From: Bacteroidota bacterium
GTDB lineage: Bacteria; Bacteroidota; Ignavibacteria; Kryptoniales; JAKASW01
Length of the DNA stretch: 8,943 nt
Assembly: GCA_021789755.1 (NCBI GenBank)
Contig: JAJYJD010000018.1
Location: 15,370-24,312, forward strand
Reading direction: 5' to 3'
Shown here: positions 1-6,156 of the stretch, piece after piece
Numbering within the stretch: the stretch's first letter is position 1
Layout of the letters: each line of letters begins with the position of its first letter
Notes under the pieces: generated by a model
Told to the model about the DNA's origin: nothing
The model's input: only the letters and a program-made list of their open reading frames with translations
The model's database searches: none
Translations under genes and position numbers: made by a program

Positions 1-2
1 TG

Positions 3-47
3 AAGGAATTGGCGAATCACCGGACGAGGTACGAGACAGAAAATTGA
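3..47 (+). CDS. C-terminal end of an upstream gene (partial, unidentified)
   Basis: A reading frame enters from the left edge and gives 14 residues (KELANHRTRYETEN) before a TGA at 45-47. The fragment is too short to identify. It is reported because its stop overlaps the TTG start of the histidine kinase in a TTGA arrangement, identical to the junction between the kinase and the response regulator at 1228-1231. This suggests a third, upstream member of the same translationally coupled operon. The alternative is that this frame is non-coding and the kinase frame, which is also open to the left edge, begins outside the window. Confidence 0.4.
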   Translation, partial: KELANHRTRYETEN

Positions 48-1231
48 CACGATCACATCGTCATAAAACCGCCGCAAAACGGATAAAACCGTCTCCCCTC
101 GCTCACACTGGAAAAATTCAGGGGTTCATTTTCACCGCCGAAGTCACCGCAACGGAGTTCTATCCGAGAGAATGCTTTGGCGGTTTCAAAGCCGTCACCG
201 GTTATCCGTCCTCCCAATTCCTCAAAAAGGATTTCTATAATAAGACAGTCGTGACTCAAAAAGACGCCGGACTTCTCCATCGGTTCCGTTACTCGGCAAG
301 TTCCGCCGCTTCACATAGCAACGCCACTTATAGGATCGTGACGCGCGAAGGCCGGAGCATCACCGTAAACGAACATTTGACACTGATAAGAGAGGGTCCG
401 CGGAGAAAACTCGTCGGCGGGATAGTGACCGTTTCGGACAGACCGGACCGCAATACCTCACCGGGGGCCATCAGGAAGAACAGAGTCAGGTTCGAGGAAA
501 TGCAGAAGCTCAACAAGCATTTGCTGGAGATAAACCAGCTGAAGGACGAGTTCCTCGCAAACACTTCCCATGAACTTCGGACGCCGCTCAACTCGATCAT
601 AGGTTTTCTCACGCTGATAACCGAAGGATATTATGAAAACGAGCATGAGCTCCATCTTTTTACACGCAACGCACTGGAAAGCTCCTATCATCTGCTGAGC
701 GTAATCAATGATCTACTTGACATATCGAGAATAGAAGCCGGCAAGATGCAACTGCAGATAGAAAGAGTATACGTGGACGAGCTGATCGAGGATGTGTCTT
801 CCCTGTTCAAAGTGCAGGCCGACCAGAAAGGGCTTATCTTCGAGCCTTCCGCGAAAGGGTCGCCTCTTTATGCTTCAGCGGATGTGCGGCGGCTGAAACA
901 GGTACTGATCAACCTTGCAGGGAATGCGCTGAAGTTCACAGAGCGCGGAGGAGTCAGGGTATCGGCAGAGATCCTCGACGGCCAGGTTGGTTTCACCATC
1001 AAAGACACCGGAATCGGCATTCCCAGGGACCAACAGAATAAACTCTTTCAAAAATTCATCCAGGTGGATGGAAGCGCCACCCGACAGTACGGCGGCAGCG
1101 GTCTCGGGCTGGTGATTTCAAAACATCTCATTGAAATGATGGGCGGTCATATCGAAATTGAAAGCAAGGGAGCTGGAACGGGAACGACTGTTCATTTCAC
1201 AATCCCAAAATGGACAAAGGAGGACACTTGA
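44..1231 (+). CDS. PAS-domain sensor histidine kinase (soluble)
   Basis: This is a cytoplasmic two-component sensor kinase that should autophosphorylate on a conserved histidine and pass the phosphate to a response regulator. With a TTG start at 44 it has 395 residues. Residues about 25-135 resemble a PAS/PAC sensor fold (AVTGYPSSQFL near 50-60). A short coiled linker (about 143-168) leads to the HisKA domain with H-box SHELRTPLN (phospho-acceptor His176). The HATPase domain shows the N-box (Asn294 in LAGNALKFT), G1 box DTGIGIP (321-327), F box around 335-340 and G2 box GGSGLGL (350-356), so it looks catalytically complete. There is no transmembrane segment or signal peptide, so the signal is probably intracellular. 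The TTG start is chosen because it overlaps the stop of the preceding frame (TTGA). The nearest Shine-Dalgarno-like GAGG (26-29) is rather far upstream, and the same frame is open to the left edge, so a longer protein with more sensor domains is possible. The 3' end overlaps the next gene by 4 nt. Confidence 0.88.
   Translation: MTRSHRHKTAAKRIKPSPLAHTGKIQGFIFTAEVTATEFYPRECFGGFKAVTGYPSSQFLKKDFYNKTVVTQKDAGLLHRFRYSASSAASHSNATYRIVTREGRSITVNEHLTLIREGPRRKLVGGIVTVSDRPDRNTSPGAIRKNRVRFEEMQKLNKHLLEINQLKDEFLANTSHELRTPLNSIIGFLTLITEGYYENEHELHLFTRNALESSYHLLSVINDLLDISRIEAGKMQLQIERVYVDELIEDVSSLFKVQADQKGLIFEPSAKGSPLYASADVRRLKQVLINLAGNALKFTERGGVRVSAEILDGQVGFTIKDTGIGIPRDQQNKLFQKFIQVDGSATRQYGGSGLGLVISKHLIEMMGGHIEIESKGAGTGTTVHFTIPKWTKEDT
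1216..1223 (+). promoter_or_regulatory. Ribosome binding site deciding the response-regulator start
   Basis: AAAGGAGG lies inside the 3' end of the kinase gene, 4 nt before the TTG at 1228. It favours that TTG over the in-frame ATG at 1210, which lies upstream of the site. The start and the kinase stop share the bases TTGA. Confidence 0.75.
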
Positions 1232-1899
1232 GTTCCAAAGTTCTTTTAGTTGACGACGATGCCAACGCAAGGATCATATTGAACAGGGTCCTTACGAAAG
1301 CGGATTACGTTGTGCGCGAGGCCGGCAACGGCCGGGAAGCCCTCGAAATGGTCGGAGACTTCAAACCTGATGTCATGATTGTCGATTGGATGATGCCCGA
1401 GATGGACGGCGAACAGCTTGCGAAGTGGATAAAGAACGATCCCACACTCCGCTTCACTTACATAATACTCCTGACGGCAAAAGGTGATGTCAAGGATCGG
1501 GTTCGCGGGTTACAGGCGGGCGCGGATGATTACGTAATAAAACCCGCCCCGCACCAGGAAGTCCTCGCCAGGGTCGAAAGCGGGATGCGTGTGCGGAGGC
1601 TTCACCGGGAAATACAACAGTTGACCCGGCGAGTGGCCGTGCTCGAATTGGCGGCGACAGTTGGACACGAAATCAACAACCCTTTGAACGTCATCTACCT
1701 CGCGCTGGACATGATGCGGAAGTCCATGAAGCAGCAGGAATATGATAAACTGGAAAAGGGGATTCAGCTTATTGCCGAAACCGCAGACAGGCTGAAGGAG
1801 ATCGCGAGAAAATTCGTTGAGCTCAAGGACCCGGAGAGCACGAGTTACATAGACAACGTGAACATGATCAATATCCACAAGAAAGACAGCACCCAATAG
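1228..1899 (+). CDS. Response regulator with C-terminal HisKA (phospho-acceptor) domain, no ATPase
   Basis: Residues 1-120 form a receiver domain: acidic pocket D9/D10, phospho-acceptor D53 (IVDWMMPEMDG), T83 and K105 (DYVIKP). After a helical linker (about 121-140) comes a histidine-kinase dimerisation helix with H-box AATVGHEINNPLN (His147) and a second helix to about residue 200. The protein ends at residue 223 with no N, G1 or G2 box. The non-coding DNA that follows shows no displaced ATPase domain, so this is not an obvious frameshift. It cannot autophosphorylate by itself; the histidine may be phosphorylated in trans or act in a relay, or the helices may only dimerise the protein. The DNA-binding output domain usual for transcriptional regulators is absent. 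It is probably the partner of the kinase just upstream. The start is TTG at 1228, supported by the AAAGGAGG site; an ATG at 1210 would add six residues. Confidence 0.85.
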   Translation: MSSKVLLVDDDANARIILNRVLTKADYVVREAGNGREALEMVGDFKPDVMIVDWMMPEMDGEQLAKWIKNDPTLRFTYIILLTAKGDVKDRVRGLQAGADDYVIKPAPHQEVLARVESGMRVRRLHREIQQLTRRVAVLELAATVGHEINNPLNVIYLALDMMRKSMKQQEYDKLEKGIQLIAETADRLKEIARKFVELKDPESTSYIDNVNMINIHKKDSTQ

Positions 1900-1969
1900 C
1901 GCCGCGGACGTCATAATGCTCGTCCCGCACTTTACCCCGAATTTCTGCGCAGCTTTCCTCTAACTGAGC

Positions 1970-2000
1970 GATACTCCCCCCGGCATGCGAGGGGAGTATC
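1970..2000. terminator. Perfect hairpin between convergent operons
   Basis: GATACTCCCC (1970-1979) is the exact inverted complement of GGGGAGTATC (1991-2000), with an 11-nt loop. It lies between the 3' ends of two convergent operons, where a bidirectional terminator is expected. Neither side has a proper T-tract, so it is not a canonical intrinsic terminator. It could instead protect 3' ends or work with Rho. Confidence 0.45.
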
Positions 2001-2011
2001 CGGGAAAAATC

Positions 2012-2203
2012 TTACTTACCCTCGTCCTTCATTTTCAGCTTTATTTCCTGCACCTCTTGACGAACCTGCTGGGCGAATTTCTTCAGTTCTCCCATGTGTT
2101 TGCGCACTCTGGTGCCCGCAGCCTTGTTCTGCTTCTCGTAGAACTTACGAAAGTCAGCTTCGAAACTGCCGACAAGCTGATGAAGATCTTCGTACTTTCC
2201 CAT
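2012..2203 (-). CDS. Histone H1-like (Hc1-type) small DNA-binding protein
   Basis: This is a 63-residue, highly charged, almost wholly helical protein. The core KQNKAAGTRVRKHMGELKKF closely resembles the GNKAA..RVR core of chlamydial Hc1 and of the small 'histone H1' proteins common in Bacteroidota, which are thought to bind the nucleoid. It lacks the long Lys/Ala/Pro tail of classical Hc1 and ends in KMKDEGK, and it also carries many acidic residues. Binding to DNA is therefore an inference from the family. The start is set by AAGGAG at 2215-2210, 6 nt before ATG 2203; a longer in-frame version from 2251 would overlap argJ and lacks such a site. It lies 31 nt after argJ on the same strand and is probably the last gene of that operon, although its strong ribosome binding site also suits separate high expression. 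Confidence 0.85.
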   Translation of the reverse strand: MGKYEDLHQLVGSFEADFRKFYEKQNKAAGTRVRKHMGELKKFAQQVRQEVQEIKLKMKDEGK

Positions 2204-2209
2204 ACGTGA

Positions 2210-2215
2210 CTCCTT
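2210..2215 (-). promoter_or_regulatory. Ribosome binding site of the histone H1-like gene
   Basis: AAGGAG on the minus strand lies 6 nt upstream of ATG 2203. It settles the start of the 63-residue protein against longer in-frame alternatives. Confidence 0.75.
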
Positions 2216-2234
2216 CTTTAGTTTGTTGTTGATG

Positions 2235-3443
2235 TTAGGTGGTGTACTCACCGTTTATTTTGACATAATCATAGCTCAGGTCGCAAGTGAACACCTGGGC
2301 AGACTCCTTTCCTGCATTGAGCCTTATAGTCATTTCGATCTCTTTTTTCGAAAATAATTGCTCGAGAGCTTGTGTGTCGAATTTCTGCGGCTCATCTCTG
2401 CGAAACACGCTTATACTTCCTACCTTCAACTCCACCTTGGAAGGGTCATATTTCGCTCCAGAATTCCCGACTGCAGAGACGACCCTTCCCCAGTTCGGAT
2501 CGCCGCCAAAAATCGCCGTCTTCACGAGAGGTGAAGTCCCGACGGCCCTGCCCACTTCGACAGCATCTTCATAGGTCGCGGCGTTTTCCACCTTCAGCTT
2601 CACGAATCGGGTGGCACCTTCACCGTCCCTGACAATCATCATTGCCAGTGTTCTCAGGACTTCCGTCAAGGCTTCGGAAAAAACTTCGCGCTCAGCCTTC
2701 GTCCTTATCTGAACACCGGAGACACCGTTCGCCAGCACAAAGACACTGTCGTTCGTGCTTGTATCGCCGTCTACCGTTATGGTATTGAACGACCTGTCAA
2801 CTGCGTAAACAAGTGCCGATTTGAGACTCTTCCGGTCGAGACCGGCGTCCGTCGTCACAAAACAAAGCATAGTCGCCATATTGGGATGGATCATCCCAGC
2901 ACCCTTGGCCGTTGCCCCAATTCTGAATTTCTTACTCTTCGAAAGAGAGACCTCCGTTGCGACCTGTTTCGGAAATCGGTCTGTAGTCATTATGCTCTGA
3001 GGAAAATGATTGTCGGGGTCAGCGGTGAGCCCGCTTATGAGATTAGGTATGGACAGCCGGATCGAGTCGATCGGAAGGTGCCTTCCAATCACTCCCGTCG
3101 ATGCAACCAAGACTTCATTCTGCGAGATGTGCAGACGTCTGGCAACTTCTGAAACCGTCTTTTGGGCTGACTTGAGACCATTATTCCCTGTCAGGGCGTT
3201 CGCGCATCCGCTGTTGACCACGATCGCCCTGGCCTTCGAGCCGGATCTCGCCAGATTGCGCCTGCTCACATTTATCGGCGCCGCTTCGAACCTGTTCCTT
3301 GTGAATACCGCTGCAGCGACGGCCGTCCTCTCACTTGCAATCACGCCGAGATCGTACGAGCCGTTAGCCTTGATACCGGCAATCGTGCCGTTAGCCATGA
3401 AGCCTTTCGGATACGTAACGGAACAATCGTACGACAAAATCAT
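2235..3443 (-). CDS. argJ: Arginine biosynthesis bifunctional protein ArgJ (ornithine acetyltransferase/N-acetylglutamate synthase)
   Basis: ArgJ transfers the acetyl group of N-acetylornithine to glutamate, giving ornithine and N-acetylglutamate, in the cyclic arginine pathway. Many members also make N-acetylglutamate from acetyl-CoA. The 402 residues match the usual length. Visible signatures are ASTGVIG (114-120, oxyanion region), the self-cleavage motif KGAGMIHPNMATML with nucleophile Thr191 that splits the precursor into alpha and beta chains, DGDTSTND (225-232), GGDPNWGR (313-320) and the typical C-terminus DLSYDYVKINGEYTT. All key residues are present, so it should be active. Whether it is mono- or bifunctional cannot be told from sequence alone. 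The ATG at 3443 overlaps the stop of the upstream deoxyhypusine-synthase-like gene (ATGA), implying translational coupling. No other arginine gene lies in the window. Confidence 0.96.
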   Translation of the reverse strand: MILSYDCSVTYPKGFMANGTIAGIKANGSYDLGVIASERTAVAAAVFTRNRFEAAPINVSRRNLARSGSKARAIVVNSGCANALTGNNGLKSAQKTVSEVARRLHISQNEVLVASTGVIGRHLPIDSIRLSIPNLISGLTADPDNHFPQSIMTTDRFPKQVATEVSLSKSKKFRIGATAKGAGMIHPNMATMLCFVTTDAGLDRKSLKSALVYAVDRSFNTITVDGDTSTNDSVFVLANGVSGVQIRTKAEREVFSEALTEVLRTLAMMIVRDGEGATRFVKLKVENAATYEDAVEVGRAVGTSPLVKTAIFGGDPNWGRVVSAVGNSGAKYDPSKVELKVGSISVFRRDEPQKFDTQALEQLFSKKEIEMTIRLNAGKESAQVFTCDLSYDYVKINGEYTT

Positions 3444-4540
3444 CTTGATCTTTGCTGAGCCTTCTTGTGTTCTTTTCTTAGCGAATCCATGAGTTCGGGG
3501 AGGCTGTGGTAGAGTCTCCGGGGCTTGCGAGGCTTCCGGTTTGCAAGCGCGTACGACGTCATTATCGGCATGGCTACCGTGGAATCGAGATACGCGACAA
3601 CGGTGTCGGGAAGTTTACTGGGATCCACCTTTCCCCAACTTACCGCTTCTGAGGGCGTCGCCCCCGATAGACCGCCTGTGTCGGCTCTGGCATCAGTGAT
3701 CTGGACGAAGAAATCGTGCCCCTTCTCGTTTATCCCCAGTACTTCCTGAATCTGAGGCTCGGTCTGGAGCATGAAATTCTTCGGAGATCCGCCGCCGAAT
3801 ATCAGTACACCGCTCCGACCGCCTTTCCTCTTAGCGCCTAAAACGATCGCAGCGGTTTCATTCACGTCCTCCGCTACATCCAACTTCAAATTATAGCCGT
3901 CGAGAGACATGGCAGCGACGTTCATTCCTATCGAACTGTCGCCCGGGCTTGATGTATAAACGGGTACTGCGTACCTGTATGCAGTCGCCAAAACGGAAGC
4001 GTTCTTGATGCCGAGCTTTCGTTCACGAGCTGCTATGTATCTTCCGATTCGGTGGTGAAATTCGGCAGTTCCCATTTCCTTCTGAAATTCGGGCTGTGCT
4101 ACCAAATGCCTGAAGAACGCATCCGTCGACAACAGCACCTCATAATCGAAAAGTATGTCGTAAATGCGTATAACGCCTTCTTTTCGAAGGACACGGTCAT
4201 CTACAAATGGGCTCCCCTTGTGAAGGGAATGGCCGATGGCAAAATGTGCGTCGTGATAAAGATTGGCGCCCGTCGAAACAATCCAGTCGACAAATCCGGC
4301 TTTAATTAAGGGAACTACGCAGGATCCGCCAAGACCTGCGGGAGTAAGTGCTCCTGTCAGGCTCATACCGATTGTAACGTCGGGATCAAGCATTTTCCGT
4401 GTGAATAGTTGTGTTGCTTCTTTCAAACGGGCTGCGTTATAAGCTTGGAAATAATTGTCGACGAGATCTGTAATTCTTATTTCTTTGGGAATGGGCTGAG
4501 AATTGATTTTTTTGCCGACAAGAAATCTAGATTTAGCCAT
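3440..4540 (-). CDS. Deoxyhypusine synthase-like protein (probable polyamine enzyme, homospermidine synthase type)
   Basis: This 366-residue protein belongs to the deoxyhypusine synthase superfamily: NAD-dependent enzymes that take the aminobutyl group of spermidine or a related amine and transfer it through a lysine imine. STGANLYHDAHF (89-100), FGGGSPKNF (248-256) and SGATPSEAVSWGKV (292-305) stand out. Lys304 corresponds to the catalytic lysine of the eukaryotic enzyme (SWGK). Bacteria have no eIF5A, so true hypusine formation is unlikely. Relatives in bacteria have been linked to homospermidine or spermidine synthesis, and that is the favoured but unproven role. ATG 4540 is preferred over TTG 4546, two codons upstream; only a weak GAG precedes it. 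It is the first gene of an operon with argJ (4-nt overlap), which supplies ornithine, a putrescine precursor. Confidence 0.9.
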   Translation of the reverse strand: MAKSRFLVGKKINSQPIPKEIRITDLVDNYFQAYNAARLKEATQLFTRKMLDPDVTIGMSLTGALTPAGLGGSCVVPLIKAGFVDWIVSTGANLYHDAHFAIGHSLHKGSPFVDDRVLRKEGVIRIYDILFDYEVLLSTDAFFRHLVAQPEFQKEMGTAEFHHRIGRYIAARERKLGIKNASVLATAYRYAVPVYTSSPGDSSIGMNVAAMSLDGYNLKLDVAEDVNETAAIVLGAKRKGGRSGVLIFGGGSPKNFMLQTEPQIQEVLGINEKGHDFFVQITDARADTGGLSGATPSEAVSWGKVDPSKLPDTVVAYLDSTVAMPIMTSYALANRKPRKPRRLYHSLPELMDSLRKEHKKAQQRSR

Positions 4541-4551
4541 GTTCAATTTCG

Positions 4552-4575
4552 CTCAAAAATAACAGCTTTTTTGAG
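4552..4575 (-). repeat. A/T-rich inverted repeat in the leader of the deoxyhypusine synthase-like gene
   Basis: CTCAAAAA (4552-4559) and TTTTTGAG (4568-4575) are perfect 8-nt inverted arms around an 8-nt loop, ending 12 nt before the ATG at 4540. On the minus strand TTGACT lies at its upstream edge and TATTTTTG at its downstream edge. Those resemble promoter elements, but their spacing (15 nt) is too short for a confident promoter call. It could be an operator, a weak leader hairpin, or chance in an A/T-rich stretch. Confidence 0.35.
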
Positions 4576-4616
4576 TCAATAGCAAGGAAATATTGAATGT
4601 TTTGAAAAATTAATTG

Positions 4617-4670
4617 AAATCGCGACTTTCCCCTGCCGGACCTTCAAATCAAGCTGTTTCCACGCGATTT
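4617..4670 (-). repeat. Long-loop inverted repeat downstream of the beta-barrel gene
   Basis: AAATCGCG (4617-4624) and CGCGATTT (4663-4670) are perfect 8-nt inverted arms, 38 nt apart, immediately after the stop of the beta-barrel gene on the minus strand. The minus strand continues T/A-rich after the second arm. It may form the 3'-end structure of the lipoprotein/beta-barrel transcript, but it lacks the compact stem and clean T-run of an intrinsic terminator. Confidence 0.35.
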
Positions 4671-4675
4671 GCCGG

Positions 4676-5185
4676 CTAATGGAAGAAGAATCGCGCACCG
4701 AATCCGGCGTCTAATCCCAAGCCTGCCGGAGGAGAGAGATAAATTACTGGGGCCAACTCCAAAAACACATCGAGCGGAACAGAATGAGGGATCCACTCAA
4801 TACCCCCTACCGCGCGAAGACCGAATGCAGTCTGCACCGAATTCCCGCTGTCAAAATCCACCCCGGCGCCGTAATACAATGGGAATCGCTCTGTCGATTT
4901 TATCGCGTGAAAACTGTGCCAGACATAATCTGCATTAATATGGAGAAGGCTCTGAGAATAGTAATAAGCGTAGCCGTTGCGGAAAGTAGTCCACTGACCA
5001 TTGTCAGACCAACCAAGCGACAAATCAATCGCATTTTGACCGGAAGTCCAAAATTTCGCGGTTATTCCTGTCGGACCACCGACAATTATTCCGGCACCTA
5101 CCCCAGTAGTCTGTGCACACAGCCTATTTGAAAATGTGGTACAAGAAATTGACAAGATTGATATTATCATAAAATGTCTGATCAT
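4676..5185 (-). CDS. Small outer-membrane beta-barrel protein with signal peptide
   Basis: The 169-residue product starts with a signal peptide (hydrophobic MIISILSIS, then RLCAQ; cleavage probably after Ala24). The mature part opens with GAGIIVGGPTGITAKFW and continues as alternating strands with Gly/Tyr/Trp-rich turns, ending in aromatic residues (ARFFFH), as in outer-membrane barrels. The pattern of a 'GPTG..KFW' first strand, a 'YYGAGVDF' middle and a 'PLDVFLELAPVIYLSP' late strand resembles the small barrel family typified by Borrelia BAPKO_0422. That match is from memory and unverified. The start at 5185 is chosen because GGAG (5198-5195) sits 9 nt upstream; ATG 5200, five codons earlier, has no such site. 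It follows the lipoprotein gene by 38 nt and is likely cotranscribed. The ligand or role is unknown. Confidence 0.78.
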   Translation of the reverse strand: MIRHFMIISILSISCTTFSNRLCAQTTGVGAGIIVGGPTGITAKFWTSGQNAIDLSLGWSDNGQWTTFRNGYAYYYSQSLLHINADYVWHSFHAIKSTERFPLYYGAGVDFDSGNSVQTAFGLRAVGGIEWIPHSVPLDVFLELAPVIYLSPPAGLGLDAGFGARFFFH

Positions 5186-5194
5186 TTCCCTTTT

Positions 5195-5198
5195 CTCC
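5195..5198 (-). promoter_or_regulatory. Ribosome binding site choosing the start of the beta-barrel gene
   Basis: GGAG on the minus strand, 9 nt upstream of ATG 5185, supports that start. It lies just inside the alternative ATG at 5200, which has no such site of its own. Confidence 0.5.
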
Positions 5199-5223
5199 AT
5201 GAAAATTCAATGCGAATTATCGC

Positions 5224-5649
5224 CTAATGGTTAGCCTCAAACTCATAAAGAACGACATAAACGTCATTATCATCAGGGTAATTGAGGACGCTTACATGAT
5301 CGAACTTCTGTTTAAGCCGCAACGTCACCTGGACAGAGCCCGTGTAACGGAAGAATTGCATGTTTGAGACTACGGGGCACCCCGCAAGACTGTTCAGCTG
5401 GCTGGTATCGACACTGGTATCAGGAATAGACATATACAACCAGTTGTCCTGACTGATCCAAGCCTCCACCTTTCCAATATCTTCGGCAGCTTCAATCCTG
5501 AAGACGTAGCCATTTTCTCTCTTTTCAGGATAAATCCCCAGTACATTGAAGGATGTGGTTCGTGAAGTGTAGAGAGAGGTACAGGAAGTCAGCGAGATGG
5601 CCGCTGCCGACAGGATGACACACCTCTTCAAGTAAGAAGGAAACTTCAT
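5224..5649 (-). CDS. Putative lipoprotein with AMIN-like C-terminal region
   Basis: This is a 141-residue exported protein. A basic N-terminus (MKFPSYLKR) and hydrophobic stretch (VILSAAAISL) lead to the lipobox LTSC, predicting lipidation at Cys23. Residues about 46-137 have alternating beta-strands: YVFRIEA, then an 'amino-acid change, W-L-Y-M-S-I-P' strand, a short linker, a second repeat-like half (VQVTLRLKQKFDHVSVL) and a final strand (DVYVVLYEF). This order resembles the AMIN domain, which localises envelope proteins by binding peptidoglycan. The similarity is structural reasoning from the strand pattern and is tentative. ATG 5649 is chosen because the signal peptide starts there; the upstream frame to 5772 is Cys/Arg/Ser-rich and unlike protein. 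No Shine-Dalgarno site is visible. A strong hairpin lies just upstream. It is probably cotranscribed with the beta-barrel gene 38 nt downstream. Confidence 0.75.
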   Translation of the reverse strand: MKFPSYLKRCVILSAAAISLTSCTSLYTSRTTSFNVLGIYPEKRENGYVFRIEAAEDIGKVEAWISQDNWLYMSIPDTSVDTSQLNSLAGCPVVSNMQFFRYTGSVQVTLRLKQKFDHVSVLNYPDDNDVYVVLYEFEANH

Positions 5650-5676
5650 CGAGCAATGCGATTTAAGACGGACCCA

Positions 5677-5705
5677 CCTGCTGCCAAGAGCGCCACGGCA
5701 GCAGG
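5677..5705 (-). repeat. Strong GC-rich hairpin in the leader of the lipoprotein gene
   Basis: CCTGCTGCC (5677-5685) and GGCAGCAGG (5697-5705) are perfect 9-nt inverted arms with an 11-nt loop. On the minus strand the hairpin ends 27 nt before the lipoprotein ATG. No T-run follows, so it is not an ordinary terminator. It could be a leader structure affecting translation or RNA stability, or an operator. Confidence 0.5.
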
Positions 5706-5715
5706 AGGCCCGCAC

Positions 5716-5741
5716 TTTGCGCAAAAAGGAAGGTGACTTCC
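5716..5741. repeat. Pair of short palindromes upstream of the lipoprotein gene
   Basis: TTTGCGCAAA (5716-5725) is a perfect 10-nt palindrome. Three bases further on, GGAAG (5728-5732) and CTTCC (5737-5741) form inverted arms around GTGA. Both lie upstream of the hairpin at 5677-5705, and both look like possible protein-binding sites. No promoter could be placed with confidence next to them. Confidence 0.35.
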
Positions 5742-6156
5742 GTTCTGTGCTGAAACTGTTCTGGGAACACATTCTTCAGATTTCACGTATTGTGGGCGCT
5801 CCGAAATTTGTAAGCAACACTCAGAAGCGTGATGGAACCGTGCCTCCGACTATTCCACTTCAATAAAGATGCCGAAAGAAACACGTAAAAAGGCGATCCA
5901 ATCAGGCACTTTCAAAAAAAAGTGAAAACATTGCGCATGAAAAACGCATCCTTTGCGTGGTTGAAGAAGATTCAGGAAACGGGCCGATGAAATCTGCCGT
6001 GCCGGGACAATAATGAAAGCGTGCCAACCGTACAACTGCTGCAACCACGCAACTATACTTTGAGGAAATTCTCCGCGGAAAAAAGCCTCACGTTAATGCC
6101 GCAGCATGATGGGCATTGAAAATGAGCGCCGCTGGGTGTGTTTATTGGAACCCTGC
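5742..6156. other. Gene-poor stretch
   Basis: No convincing gene is seen on either strand. The few open frames are short and of unnatural composition. Small inverted repeats occur: CACTTT/AAAGTG at 5907-5924, ACGCA/TGCGT at 5944-5958 and a near-palindrome TTCTCCGCGGAAAA at 6069-6082. The last lies about 80 nt upstream of the sigma-54 promoter, where an activator would be expected to bind. A promoter for the leftward lipoprotein operon must lie here or nearer to it, but none is clear. Confidence 0.55.

Noticed and set aside
1510..1914. 134-codon minus-strand frame across the response regulator
   Set aside because: A shadow of the coding strand, which has all receiver and H-box motifs.
3010..3492. 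160-codon plus-strand frame opposite argJ
   Set aside because: A shadow of argJ; no start signal and no protein family resemblance.
4552..4575. Terminator for the upstream beta-barrel gene at the A/T inverted repeat
   Set aside because: The stem is mostly A-T and the repeat lies at the very start of the next operon, so a leader element or chance is more likely.
5650..5772. Upstream in-frame extension of the lipoprotein gene to ATG 5772
   Set aside because: The extra 41 residues are Cys/Arg/Ser-rich, would bury the signal peptide, and cover the hairpin and palindromes.
6012..6026. TGGCAC on the minus strand (6026-6021) as a second sigma-54 promoter, facing the lipoprotein operon
   Set aside because: The -24 element is good but the -12 position reads CATT instead of TTGC; no match.
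5850..6044. 64-codon minus-strand frame in the gene-poor stretch
   Set aside because: No ribosome binding site, no recognisable pattern, and length expected by chance.
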